Source: Oxalobacter paeniformigenes
Lineage (GTDB): Bacteria; Pseudomonadota; Gammaproteobacteria; Burkholderiales; Burkholderiaceae_D
Assembly: GCF_027158465.1 (NCBI RefSeq)
Contig: NZ_JAMKYL010000001.1
Location: forward strand, 310,001-374,000
Length of the DNA stretch: 64,000 nucleotides
Reading direction: 5' to 3'
Part shown: one piece after another, positions 46,854 to 55,687 of the stretch
Layout: each line of letters begins with the position of its first letter
Position numbering within the stretch: the first letter of the stretch is position 1
Made by a program: the position numbers and the translations under genes
Notes under the pieces: model-generated
What the model saw: the letters and a program-made list of their open reading frames with translations, nothing else
Told to the model about the DNA's origin: nothing
The model's database searches: none

Positions 46854-47888
46854 ATGAGAGTTTCTTTTCTGGGCAAATTATCCCTGATGGCAGCATCCGC
46901 TTTCATTTGTGCCAGCGTATCGGCCGCCGATATCACGGGGGCCGGTGCGACCTTCCCTTATCCGATTTACGCCAAGTGGGCCGAAGCCTACAAGGCGAAA
47001 ACCGGTACCCGGCTGAATTATCAGGCGATCGGTTCCGGTGGCGGTATCAAACAGATCAAGGCGAAAACCGTCGATTTCGGTGCATCGGATATGCCGCTGA
47101 AAGCCGATGATCTCAAGGCTGCCGGTCTGGTACAGTTCCCGGCCATTCTGGGGGGGGTGGTGCCGATCGTCAATCTGGATGGCGTCAAGGCTGGCCAGCT
47201 CAAGATGTCAGGCGATGTGCTGGCGGACATTTATCTGGGAAAAATCACGAAGTGGAACGATGCGAAAATTTCGGCGATGAATCCGGGTCTGAATCTGCCG
47301 GCTTCGTCCATTACGGTCGTACATCGTGCCGACGGTTCGGGCACTTCGTTTTTGTGGACGGACTATCTTTCGAAAGTCAGCCCGGAATTCAAACAGACAG
47401 TCGGTGCGGGAACGGCGGTGAAATGGCCGACCGGTGTCGGTGGCAAGGGTAACGAAGGCGTCGCCGCCAATGTCCAGCGTATCCGCGGTGCGATCGGTTA
47501 TGTGGAATACGCCTATGCAAAAAAGAACAATATCGCCTATACGCAGTTGAAAGGCAAAAACGGCCAGTTCGTCATGCCGGACGACGCCTCGTTCAAACAG
47601 GCGGCCGCCGGTGCGCCATGGAAGTCGGCACCGGGTTTCGGCGTGATCCTGACGAACCAGTCCGGCTGGCCGATCACCGGCGCGTCTTTCATTCTGATGC
47701 AAAAAGTCCAGGATGATCCGGCCAAGGGTGCGGAAGTGCTGAAATTCTTCGACTGGTCTTTCAAAAACGGTGGCGCAATGGCATCCGGTCTGGACTATGT
47801 CGCCTTGCCGTCGGCGGTTGTCCAGATGGTTGAAAAATCCTGGAAAACGGATTTGTCCGGTACAAGCGGACAGCCGGTATGGAAGTGA
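46854..47888 (+). CDS. pstS: Phosphate ABC transporter substrate-binding protein
   Basis: 344 residues from MRVSFLGKLSLMAASAF, with GTGAGGAA before the ATG. A signal peptide ends near VSA-AD. The mature start ITGAGATFPYPIYAKW, the phosphate-binding segment GSGGGIKQIKAKTVDFG and HRADGSGTSFLWTDYLS are typical of PstS. Periplasmic phosphate receptor of the Pst system. Confidence 0.96.
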   Translation: MRVSFLGKLSLMAASAFICASVSAADITGAGATFPYPIYAKWAEAYKAKTGTRLNYQAIGSGGGIKQIKAKTVDFGASDMPLKADDLKAAGLVQFPAILGGVVPIVNLDGVKAGQLKMSGDVLADIYLGKITKWNDAKISAMNPGLNLPASSITVVHRADGSGTSFLWTDYLSKVSPEFKQTVGAGTAVKWPTGVGGKGNEGVAANVQRIRGAIGYVEYAYAKKNNIAYTQLKGKNGQFVMPDDASFKQAAAGAPWKSAPGFGVILTNQSGWPITGASFILMQKVQDDPAKGAEVLKFFDWSFKNGGAMASGLDYVALPSAVVQMVEKSWKTDLSGTSGQPVWK

Positions 47889-47947
47889 ATCAGCAAGAGG
47901 ACGTTTGCACAGCGATGTTCACGGTGAAAGACATGGATGTTGCGGGT

Positions 47948-47980
47948 AACCGCTTCCGTTCTCATACGGAAGCGGTTTTC
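47948..47980 (+). terminator. Strong intercistronic hairpin between pstS and pstC
   Basis: 12-bp stem AACCGCTTCCGT (47948-47959) / ACGGAAGCGGTT (47966-47977), loop TCTCAT. Only a short T stretch follows. It probably reduces read-through into pstC or protects the 3' end of a pstS message. Confidence 0.75.
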
Positions 47981-47997
47981 AAACGGGAAACGATGAA

Positions 47998-49047
47998 ATG
48001 AAAAGGCAAAATCCGATGAGTATGCCGGTTTCTGCAATGAAAAAGGAAGTTTCCGCGACCACCGCGGAAAACGGGGAAAGCATGACGGGTTCCGTATCGG
48101 AACGGATGCTGGCTATCGGCCGGCGTCAGCGCTGGCAGGACGGGGTCTTCCATGGCCTGACGTTTCTTTTCGCGCTGACGGTTCTGATGGTGTTGGCGGG
48201 CATCATCGTATCGTTGCTGATCAGCGCCGTTCCGGCTTTCCGTGAATTCGGGCCGGGTTTCGTGACGATGGTGGAATGGGACCCGGTCAATGAAGTGTAC
48301 GGCGCGGCGATCGCGATTTTCGGCACCTTGGTCACATCGCTGATCGCATTGCTGATCGCGGTACCGTTGAGTTTCGGTATCGCGCTGTTTCTGACGGAAT
48401 TGTGCCCGGTCTGGCTGCGCCGTTCGATGGGTACGGCGATCGAATTGCTTGCCGGTGTTCCCAGCATCATTTTCGGGATGTGGGGTCTCTTCGTTCTGGC
48501 ACCGGTGTTCGCGGACTATGTCCAGCCGTTTCTGGAATCGACGCTGGGCGCTGTTCCGGGACTGTCGCTGTTGTTTACCGGTCCGATGATGGGGATCGGC
48601 GTGCTGACGGCCGGGGTGATTCTGGCGATCATGATCATTCCGTTCATCGCCTCGGTCATGCGGGATGTGTTCGAAACCGTGCCGCCGGTTCTGAAGGAAT
48701 CCGCCTATGCCCTGGGTTGCACCCGCTGGGAAGTGATGAAAAACATCGTGTTGCATTACACGCGCAACGGGGTGGTCGGCGGCATCATGCTGGGACTGGG
48801 ACGCGCGCTGGGTGAAACGATGGCGGTCACTTTCGTGATCGGCAACGCAAACCGCCTGTCCGCTTCGCTTTTCGCTCCCGGCAACAGTATCGCTTCGACG
48901 TTGGCCAACGAATTCGCCGAAGCGAGTTCGGAATTGCATGTGTCGTCGCTGTTCGCGTTGGGGCTGATTCTGTTCGTCATCACTTTTATCGTGCTGTCGG
49001 CATCGAAACTGATGCTGTTGCGCATGGCGAGAAAGGAAGGTTTGTAA
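47998..49047 (+). CDS. pstC: Phosphate ABC transporter permease PstC
   Basis: 349 residues. Six membrane helices in the usual PstC arrangement after a hydrophilic N-terminus of about 50 residues, which is longer than usual. The ATPase-coupling loop reads KESAYALGCTRWEVMKNIVL. It is followed by pstA after one base. Confidence 0.95.
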   Translation: MKRQNPMSMPVSAMKKEVSATTAENGESMTGSVSERMLAIGRRQRWQDGVFHGLTFLFALTVLMVLAGIIVSLLISAVPAFREFGPGFVTMVEWDPVNEVYGAAIAIFGTLVTSLIALLIAVPLSFGIALFLTELCPVWLRRSMGTAIELLAGVPSIIFGMWGLFVLAPVFADYVQPFLESTLGAVPGLSLLFTGPMMGIGVLTAGVILAIMIIPFIASVMRDVFETVPPVLKESAYALGCTRWEVMKNIVLHYTRNGVVGGIMLGLGRALGETMAVTFVIGNANRLSASLFAPGNSIASTLANEFAEASSELHVSSLFALGLILFVITFIVLSASKLMLLRMARKEGL

Positions 49048-49048
49048 G

Positions 49049-49909
49049 ATGAGACGCAAAACCACGGCATCCATCGTCGCAAGGCGCAATCTGCGCCACC
49101 GGCTGGGCATGTTCCTGTCGGTTTCTGCGATGGTATCCGGTATTTTTTTTCTGTTCTGGATTTTGTATACCCTGGCGGTCAACGGTATCGGTGCGATCGA
49201 CTGGGCGATTTTTACGGAAACGACGCCGGCTCCCGGCAATGACGGAGGCGGTTTGATGAATGCGCTGGTCGGTACCGTCATGATGGTGGTGGCGACGACG
49301 GCGATCACTGCGCCGGTCGGCATTATGGCCGGTATCTATCTGGCGGAATATGGTGACAAAAGCTGGTTTGGCAAATGCACCCGCTTTACGGTCGATATCA
49401 TGCTTTCTGCACCGTCGATTGTGATCGGCCTGTTCATTTATGCCGTTTATGTCGCCAATATCGGCCACTTTTCCGGCTGGGCTGGCAGTTTCGCCTTGTC
49501 GCTGATCGCGCTGCCGGTCATTGTCAGAACGACGGACAATTTTCTCAATCTGGTGCCCGAAAGCCTCAGGGAAGCGGCTTTCGCACTGGGCGCTCCACGC
49601 TGGCGTGTTGCGCTCATGGTGCGTCTGAAGGCGGTGAAAGCGGGTGTGCTGACCGGTGTATTGCTGGCGGTGGCCCGTATTTCCGGCGAAACGGCGCCGC
49701 TGCTTTTCACCGCGCTGAACAATCAGTTTTTCTCGGCCAACATGAACGCGCCGATGGCCAATCTGCCGGTCGTGATTTACCAGTTCGCCATGAGTCCGTA
49801 TGAAAACTGGCGCGAACTGGCATGGGGTGGCGCATTCATTATCACACTGGGCGTATTGGGACTGAATATTCTGTCCCGCGTCGTTTTCGCACGCAAGGCT
49901 GCGGGCTGA
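49049..49909 (+). CDS. pstA: Phosphate ABC transporter permease PstA
   Basis: 286 residues with six membrane helices. The coupling loop is REAAFALGAPRWRVALMVRL. SGETAPLLFTALNNQFFS is typical of PstA. It lies between pstC and pstB in one operon. Confidence 0.95.
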   Translation: MRRKTTASIVARRNLRHRLGMFLSVSAMVSGIFFLFWILYTLAVNGIGAIDWAIFTETTPAPGNDGGGLMNALVGTVMMVVATTAITAPVGIMAGIYLAEYGDKSWFGKCTRFTVDIMLSAPSIVIGLFIYAVYVANIGHFSGWAGSFALSLIALPVIVRTTDNFLNLVPESLREAAFALGAPRWRVALMVRLKAVKAGVLTGVLLAVARISGETAPLLFTALNNQFFSANMNAPMANLPVVIYQFAMSPYENWRELAWGGAFIITLGVLGLNILSRVVFARKAAG

Positions 49910-49929
49910 GCAATCAGGGAGTACACAAG

Positions 49930-50796
49930 ATGAAATGCAATTTGGACAGACAGGCAACAGGCGGCGACAGCGCACAGATGGTCATGTCACTGATGGATAC
50001 GATCGTGGAAGAACAGACGACAGTGAAACAGGAAGCGGTGGAAAAGCCGTGTATCGATATCCGGAACCTGAATTTTTATTACGGTGATTTTCAGGGGCTG
50101 AAAAACGTGAATCTGCCGATTTATGACAAGAAGGTCACGGCTTTCATCGGGCCGTCCGGCTGCGGAAAATCGACATTGCTGCGGACGATGAACCGGATGT
50201 ACGACCTGTATCCGAAACAGCGTGCAGAAGGCCGGATCATGTTCCGCGACAAGAACATTCTCGACAGCGATGTGGATGTGAACATGCTGCGCGCGCGGAT
50301 CGGGATGGTATTCCAGAAACCGACGCCATTTCCGATGACCATTTACGAAAACATCGCGTTCGGGGTGCGCCTTTATGAGGACTTGTCCAGGGGCGAGATG
50401 GATGAACGGGTGGAATGGGCGCTGAAAAAGGCGGCGTTGTGGAACGAGGTGAAAGACAAGCTGGGCAAAAGCGGTCAGAGCTTGTCCGGCGGGCAACAGC
50501 AACGTTTGTGTATCGCGCGGTGCGTGGCGGTGAAACCGGAAGTGCTCTTGCTGGATGAACCGACGTCTGCGCTGGACCCGATTTCGACGGCGAAGGTGGA
50601 AGAACTGATCGCCGAACTGAAAGACGAGTACACGATCGCGATCGTGACGCACAACATGCAGCAGGGTGCACGCTGTTCGGATTACACGGCATACATGTAT
50701 CTGGGTCAGCTGGTGGAATTCGGCAAGACGGAAAAGATTTTCATGCAGCCGGACAGGAAGGAAACCCAGGACTATATTACGGGACGTTTCGGTTAG
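49930..50796 (+). CDS. pstB: Phosphate ABC transporter ATP-binding protein PstB
   Basis: 288 residues from MKCNLDRQATGGDS, with CAGGGAG before the ATG. Walker A GPSGCGKST, signature LSGGQQQR, Walker B LLLDEPTSALDP. An extra N-terminal stretch of about 35 residues precedes the conserved IDIRNLNFYYGDFQGL. The frame stays open upstream into pstA, but that part is out-of-frame pstA sequence. Confidence 0.95.
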   Translation: MKCNLDRQATGGDSAQMVMSLMDTIVEEQTTVKQEAVEKPCIDIRNLNFYYGDFQGLKNVNLPIYDKKVTAFIGPSGCGKSTLLRTMNRMYDLYPKQRAEGRIMFRDKNILDSDVDVNMLRARIGMVFQKPTPFPMTIYENIAFGVRLYEDLSRGEMDERVEWALKKAALWNEVKDKLGKSGQSLSGGQQQRLCIARCVAVKPEVLLLDEPTSALDPISTAKVEELIAELKDEYTIAIVTHNMQQGARCSDYTAYMYLGQLVEFGKTEKIFMQPDRKETQDYITGRFG

Positions 50797-50802
50797 GGCA
50801 CG

Positions 50803-51558
50803 ATGATGGAACAGATGAAAACGAACGGAATGGCAGGGCAGGACAATACCGTGCTTTCGGGGCTGCATTCCTCGAAGCAGTACGATCAGGATCTGGAGTG
50901 GATCCGCTCGAAGGTGTTGCTTATGGGCGGTCTGGTCGAAAACCAGTTCCGCGACGCGATGCTGGCGCTGGAAAGAAACGATCTGTCGCTGGCCGAACAG
51001 GTACGGGCGGGAGACGCTCAGGTGAATCGTCAGGAAGTCGAACTCGATCATGCCTGTGCACAGCTGATCGTCCGGCGCCAGCCGGCAGCCAACGATTTGC
51101 GCAATGTGATGGCGACAGTGAAAGTGATTTCCGATCTGGAACGAATGGGCGATGAGGCGACCAAGATCGCGCGTGCGGTCGGCAGTATCTGGGCGGGCGA
51201 TGTGCTCTTGCCGGAACATCGCAATGCCGTCATCGGGATGTCCCACAGCGCCAGACGCATGATGCGCAGCGCGCTGGATGCCTATGCCAGAATGGATACG
51301 GTAACGGCACTGGAACTGATGGCGATGGACGATACGGTGGATGCGCAGTTCCACGATATCGTTTGCGGGCTTGTCGAATATATGCGGCGCAAACCGGATG
51401 CCGTGGAAGCGGGCATCGATTTGTTGCGTGCGGCCAAGGCGATCGAACGGATCGGGGATCATGCGACCAATATTGCCGAATTCATCATTTATGTGGTGGA
51501 AGGAAAAGACATCCGCCATACCGATTACCGATTGCCCGCAGATGGTACGATGCGTTAA
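50803..51558 (+). CDS. phoU: Phosphate-specific transport system accessory protein PhoU
   Basis: 251 residues, two three-helix PhoU repeats. PhoU mediates signalling between the Pst transporter and PhoR. Metal-cluster motifs can be seen around DLERMGDEATKIA and AIERIGDHATNIAEF. It begins 6 bases after pstB. Confidence 0.95.
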   Translation: MMEQMKTNGMAGQDNTVLSGLHSSKQYDQDLEWIRSKVLLMGGLVENQFRDAMLALERNDLSLAEQVRAGDAQVNRQEVELDHACAQLIVRRQPAANDLRNVMATVKVISDLERMGDEATKIARAVGSIWAGDVLLPEHRNAVIGMSHSARRMMRSALDAYARMDTVTALELMAMDDTVDAQFHDIVCGLVEYMRRKPDAVEAGIDLLRAAKAIERIGDHATNIAEFIIYVVEGKDIRHTDYRLPADGTMR

Positions 51559-51576
51559 TCTAGTCGTGTCTGGCGG

Positions 51577-51598
51577 ATTCCGTCCGGCAGGACGGAAT
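51577..51598 (+). terminator. Hairpin between phoU and phoB
   Basis: 9-bp stem ATTCCGTCC / GGACGGAAT with tetraloop GGCA, followed by GTTT. It may partly separate the transport genes from phoBR. Termination strength is uncertain. Confidence 0.5.
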
Positions 51599-51635
51599 GT
51601 TTGGCTGACTGAAAACTTTCAATGGCGTGCGGAAC

Positions 51636-52337
51636 ATGGCAAGCGAAAGCATTTCTATTCTGGTAGTGGAAGATGAACCCGCGATTGCGGAACTGGTTTC
51701 CTTTTCCGTGAAAACCGCCGGATGGACACCGGTCAAGGTCTATTCGGGAACGGAAGCATGGACGGCATTGCAGCGTTTTCGTCCGGATGTGGTGCTTCTG
51801 GACTGGATGTTGCCGGACTTGTCAGGCCTGCAGCTTCTCAAGCGGATTCGTGAGCATCGTGAAATGAAAACCTTGCCTGTCATCATGCTGACGGCGAAAA
51901 CGCTGGAAGAAGACAAGGTCACCGGTCTCGATGAGGGGGCGGACGACTATATCACCAAGCCGTTTTCACCGAAGGAACTGGTTGCCAGGATCAATGCGCT
52001 GTTGCGCCGGAAAGCGCCGGAACGGGCCAAAAGCCTGTTGCGTGCCGGTTCAGTGACGCTCGATCCGGAAAGTTGCCGTGTGTGTATCGGCGAAAACGAG
52101 GTGAAAATCGGCAATTCCGAATACAGGCTTTTGAAGTTTCTGATGGCAAACCCGGACAGGGTCTTTTCAAGAGGCCAGCTGCTCGACAAGGTATGGAGCA
52201 ACCAGCTGGATATCGAGGAAAGAACGGTTGACGTGCACGTTTTGCGTCTGAGGAAGGCGTTGAAAGGTCAGGAAAACCTGATACGGACGGTGCGCGGGAT
52301 GGGCTATATGCTCTCGGAAAAGGACAAAAGTGAATGA
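51636..52337 (+). CDS. phoB: Phosphate regulon response regulator PhoB
   Basis: 233 residues from MASESISILVVEDEPAI. The receiver domain (about 1-125) has the phospho-Asp in VVLLDWMLPD and the lysine in ITKPFSPKE. The winged-helix output domain (about 135-228) has ERTVDVHVLRLRKAL. It should bind the Pho box upstream of pstS. The stop overlaps phoR by 4 bases. Confidence 0.95.
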   Translation: MASESISILVVEDEPAIAELVSFSVKTAGWTPVKVYSGTEAWTALQRFRPDVVLLDWMLPDLSGLQLLKRIREHREMKTLPVIMLTAKTLEEDKVTGLDEGADDYITKPFSPKELVARINALLRRKAPERAKSLLRAGSVTLDPESCRVCIGENEVKIGNSEYRLLKFLMANPDRVFSRGQLLDKVWSNQLDIEERTVDVHVLRLRKALKGQENLIRTVRGMGYMLSEKDKSE

Positions 52338-53629
52338 ATCCCCATGTCTTGTTCTGGATTCCGGCCGCGTTGCGGCTGGTGCTGATCTGGACCGGTTCTG
52401 CGGTATTGTGGTATTTCTTCGGGCCGATCGTCGGCCTTCTGGCCGGACTGGCGCTGACGACCGCCATGACGGTCGTGCAGCTTTATTATCTGTCGGCACT
52501 CGATATCTGGCTCGATTCGCCCAGAAGCGACCGGCTGCCTGACGGCTGGGGCGCATGGCATGCCGTGTATGCCCATCTGTACCGGCTCAACCACGATGAG
52601 GAGAAAAGCAAGAAGGAACTGACCGAATGGTTGACCCGTTTCCGCGAGGCGATGAGTTTTTTGCCGGACGGAGTGGCGATCATGGACAATGTCCTGTTTC
52701 TGGAATGGTGCAATCCGGTGGCGGAAAAGCATCTCGGTCTCGATCTGGAACGCGACAAGGATATGCGTATCACCAATCTGGTAAGGGTTCCGGCGTTTAT
52801 CGACTATATCATTCTGGGGCGTTATGACAAGCCGCTGGAAATGAAGTTCAATGACCGTTATCTGGTGCTTCAGATCGTGCCTTTCGGCAACCGGCGGCAG
52901 ATTCTGGTCACGCATGACCGGACCGATCTGGTCAGAACCGAAAAAATCCGCCGTGATTTCGTCGCGAATGCATCGCATGAGCTGCGGACACCGCTGACGG
53001 TCATCAACGGTTTTCTGGAAGTGGCGCTTGCACAGCCCGATCTGGACAGGGAAACACGGCTGGCGCATTTGCAGATGATGAAGGAACAGGGGCAGCGGAT
53101 GCAGTTGCTGGTGGAAGACATGTTGATGCTGACCAATCTGGAATCGAACGATTATCCCCTGAAACGGGAGGCCTTCGATGCACCGGAACTGATCGAGGGG
53201 ATTTTCCATGCCGCACAAGCCTTGTCAGGCGGACGGCATACGGTTTCGCTGGAAATGGACGGGCCGCAGACGCTTTACGGCAGCGCTGACGAAGTCCGCA
53301 CGGCGTTCACCAATCTGGTGACCAACGCGATCCGCTATACGCCTGACGGCGGAAGCATCACGCTTTCATGGAAAAACGCCGAGGAAGGGCCGCGTTTTTC
53401 GGTAACGGATACCGGTATCGGAATCGAGGCCAAGCATATTCCGCGTTTGACTCAGCGTTTTTATCAGGTGGACAAGAGCCGCAGCCGCCAGGTCAACGGG
53501 ACGGGACTGGGGCTTTCCATCGTCCGGCATATTCTGTTGCGGCATGAAGGCAGACTCGATATCGAGTCCGAACCCGGCAAGGGCAGCACGTTTTCCGCAC
53601 AGTTTTCACGGCGCATACTGGTACCCTGA
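52334..53629 (+). CDS. phoR: Phosphate regulon sensor histidine kinase PhoR
   Basis: 431 residues. Two close membrane helices near the N-terminus (about 8-55) with hardly any periplasmic loop, as in PhoR, then a PAS domain (about 95-195), HisKA with FVANASHELRTPLTVINGF, and HATPase with TNAIRYTPDGG, DTGIGIEAKHIPRL and NGTGLGLSIV. It is coupled to phoB and ends at a strong terminator. Confidence 0.95.
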   Translation: MNPHVLFWIPAALRLVLIWTGSAVLWYFFGPIVGLLAGLALTTAMTVVQLYYLSALDIWLDSPRSDRLPDGWGAWHAVYAHLYRLNHDEEKSKKELTEWLTRFREAMSFLPDGVAIMDNVLFLEWCNPVAEKHLGLDLERDKDMRITNLVRVPAFIDYIILGRYDKPLEMKFNDRYLVLQIVPFGNRRQILVTHDRTDLVRTEKIRRDFVANASHELRTPLTVINGFLEVALAQPDLDRETRLAHLQMMKEQGQRMQLLVEDMLMLTNLESNDYPLKREAFDAPELIEGIFHAAQALSGGRHTVSLEMDGPQTLYGSADEVRTAFTNLVTNAIRYTPDGGSITLSWKNAEEGPRFSVTDTGIGIEAKHIPRLTQRFYQVDKSRSRQVNGTGLGLSIVRHILLRHEGRLDIESEPGKGSTFSAQFSRRILVP

Positions 53630-53648
53630 AAGAAGACGGATGCATGAG

Positions 53649-53676
53649 GCGGGCGATTGTCGCCCGCTTTTTTTTT
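53649..53676 (+). terminator. Terminator of the pst-pho operon
   Basis: Stem GCGGGCGA / TCGCCCGC around TTG, then eight or more T. It ends the phosphate operon 20 bases after phoR. Confidence 0.92.
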
Positions 53677-53727
53677 CGGCGAAGCGGGAGGACAATAACT
53701 TTTTTTCAGCAATCAAGAGGGCGCAGC

Positions 53728-54897
53728 ATGGTGATACTCGATGAACCGTTCGTTTCGGAAGAAGTGAAAGTTTTTCTGGAACAGTCGCAGGTTCCGGTGC
53801 TGGACAATGCCTTTGCGGCGCGTGCCGGCGACGGCTACCGTTTCAACCGGGTGGACGAGGCGGCTTTTTCGGCACGGATGGCGGCGTCCGGAGAGACATT
53901 GCGGTTGCTGACGGTTTCGGAAAACTCGCTGGAGTGGGTGATGCGCCATTCCCGGGATACCGCCATGAAGGATGCGATTGCATTGATGAAAGACAAGGCC
54001 GCGTTCAGGCGGCGTCTTGCGCCGCTGTATCCGGATTTCTTTTTCCGCGAAGTCGCGCTGGATGCGCTCGACAGCGTGGATCCTGCGAGTTTGCCGTTTC
54101 CTTGTGTGCTGAAACCGGCGACCGGCTTTTTCAGTATTGGCGTGCATATCGTCGCTTCTCCGCAAGAATGGCATGCGGCGGTGGATGCCATCCGGAAACA
54201 GGCAGGCCAGTGGCGCAAGGCTTATCCGGAAAGCGTCGTGGGCAGTACCGTCTGTATCATCGAGGAATATATCGAGGGGGACGAGTATGCCATCGACGCC
54301 TGTTATGACGAAACGGGGCACGCCGTCATCCTCAATATTTTCCGGCACGAGTTCGCCTCGCAAGACGATGTGCGAGACCGGCTTTATTACACGTCGGTTG
54401 CCGTGATACGGGAGCATCTGGCGGATTTTTCGCAATGGCTTGATGCCGTGAACCGGTATTGCGGGGCGAAACGCTTTCCGGTGCATGTGGAAGTCCGGAT
54501 CGCACACGACGGAACGATCGTGCCGGTCGAATTCAATCCCTTGCGTTTCGCCGGCTGGTGCTGTACCGATCTGAGCTGGTTCGCATGGGGATTCAGGACG
54601 TATGAATATTTCCTGAACGGGCAAAAGCCGGATTGGGACCGGATATTGAAAGACAGGGACGGGCGGCTTTATACCCTGATCGTGCTGGACAAGCCGGCGG
54701 GTTTGCAAGTGCCATACCGGTTCGATGACAACAGATTGTGCGCCGTTTTCGGCAAGGTCTTGCATTTCAGGAATCTGTCGCGGAACCCGCACTATCCGGT
54801 ATTCGGGTTTCTTTTTACCGAAACGCCGGAAAACGATCGCGGTGAACTGGATGCCATTGTGAAGTCCGATCTGACGGAATTTCTGGTGCCTGCCTGA
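53728..54897 (+). CDS. ATP-grasp domain protein, unknown substrate
   Basis: 389 residues from MVILDEPFVSEEVKVFLEQ, with AGAGGGCGCAGC before the ATG. An ATP-grasp fold (about 95-330) shows FPCVLKPATGFFSIGVHIV as the nucleotide-binding lysine strand, IIEEYIEGDEYAIDACYDE as the adenine loop, and metal ligands in HVEVRIAHDGTIVPVEFNP. Such enzymes ligate a carboxylate to an amine or thiol. No partner biosynthetic gene is adjacent. The frame is open from 53644, but that start would lie inside the terminator stem. Confidence 0.8.
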   Translation: MVILDEPFVSEEVKVFLEQSQVPVLDNAFAARAGDGYRFNRVDEAAFSARMAASGETLRLLTVSENSLEWVMRHSRDTAMKDAIALMKDKAAFRRRLAPLYPDFFFREVALDALDSVDPASLPFPCVLKPATGFFSIGVHIVASPQEWHAAVDAIRKQAGQWRKAYPESVVGSTVCIIEEYIEGDEYAIDACYDETGHAVILNIFRHEFASQDDVRDRLYYTSVAVIREHLADFSQWLDAVNRYCGAKRFPVHVEVRIAHDGTIVPVEFNPLRFAGWCCTDLSWFAWGFRTYEYFLNGQKPDWDRILKDRDGRLYTLIVLDKPAGLQVPYRFDDNRLCAVFGKVLHFRNLSRNPHYPVFGFLFTETPENDRGELDAIVKSDLTEFLVPA

Positions 54898-54931
54898 AAA
54901 ACGGCTGCCGGCAGGACGGTTTTCCACGAAA

Positions 54932-54956
54932 GTCAATACGTTACCGGTAGCCTTTT
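54932..54956 (+). promoter_or_regulatory. 25-bp element shared with the DUF2589-like operon (copy A)
   Basis: GTCAATACGT, then TAC, then CGGTAGCCTTTT. A second copy at 62875-62899 matches at 23 of 25 positions. This copy lies 84 bases before the start of the orphan gene at 55016. It contains the 8-base palindrome TACCGGTA (54942-54949). Probably a promoter or activator site; no clear -10 is recognised. Confidence 0.55.
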
Positions 54957-55015
54957 GCCGGAAGTGTTTTCAATGCAGACTGGCATGGATGTTTTTCGGT
55001 GAAAGGAGTGTTGCC

Positions 55016-55618
55016 ATGTCGTGTCGGATGCATATCCGGGAACCGGTTCTGAATGTACAACCTTATTCGCAACATGGGCCTGTTTTGGGGCATACGCTGG
55101 AACTGGTCATTCGGGCGACAGTTCCGGCAGGCGGGCGATTTGCCAGCCGTATCGAGGCGTCGCCGTTTTCATGGTGGGAGACGATCACGCACTGGACATT
55201 GAATGCAGCCGGGACGCAATGGGTGAGAGGACAGGTGACAGGGCCGGTGGATCAGGCGCAGGGTAACAACAATACGGCGAATTTCTGGCGGGATCGGTAT
55301 GCCAATGCGGTCGATGATCCGAACTGGCCGCGCAACTGGCCACGCAATCCGTCCAATGCGCAGGCGGAGAGTCTGATTGCGCAAAACGGGTTGGGCTGGT
55401 CGATCAGGGTCTATGACAATCCCGGCATGAACAATCCGCGAAATCAGCGTACCCCGGGTTCTCCGCGCAATCTGGCACGGTCAGTGGAGTTCGCCATTCG
55501 TGTCGGCCCTTATCTGATACGGAAAACCCAGCTGCTGGTGTCGTCATCGCGCGGGGATCGCCAGATGTTTCTGGATGGAACCTACGATGCGGCCAATATC
55601 GCGCAGTACCTGCCTTGA
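55016..55618 (+). CDS. Orphan 200-residue protein, unknown
   Basis: 200 residues from MSCRMHIREPVLNVQPYSQ, with GAAAGGAG placed before the ATG. No signal peptide or membrane helix. It is rich in Asn, Pro, Trp and Arg, with the odd near-repeat NWPRNWPRNPSNAQ and a terminal region DRQMFLDGTYDAANIAQYLP. The N-terminal half looks beta-rich. No family is recognised. The 25-bp element ahead of it ties it to the locus at 62.9 kb. Confidence 0.65.
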   Translation: MSCRMHIREPVLNVQPYSQHGPVLGHTLELVIRATVPAGGRFASRIEASPFSWWETITHWTLNAAGTQWVRGQVTGPVDQAQGNNNTANFWRDRYANAVDDPNWPRNWPRNPSNAQAESLIAQNGLGWSIRVYDNPGMNNPRNQRTPGSPRNLARSVEFAIRVGPYLIRKTQLLVSSSRGDRQMFLDGTYDAANIAQYLP

Positions 55619-55687
55619 AAGGGGGCAAGCGTGGTCAGCATATGCCGCCGACTCCCGACAGCGGACGGAGCACGGCGGCGGACAAGC

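Noticed and set aside
53644..53727. Upstream start for the ATP-grasp gene
   Set aside because: It would begin inside the terminator hairpin of the phosphate operon; the ATG at 53728 has its own ribosome site.
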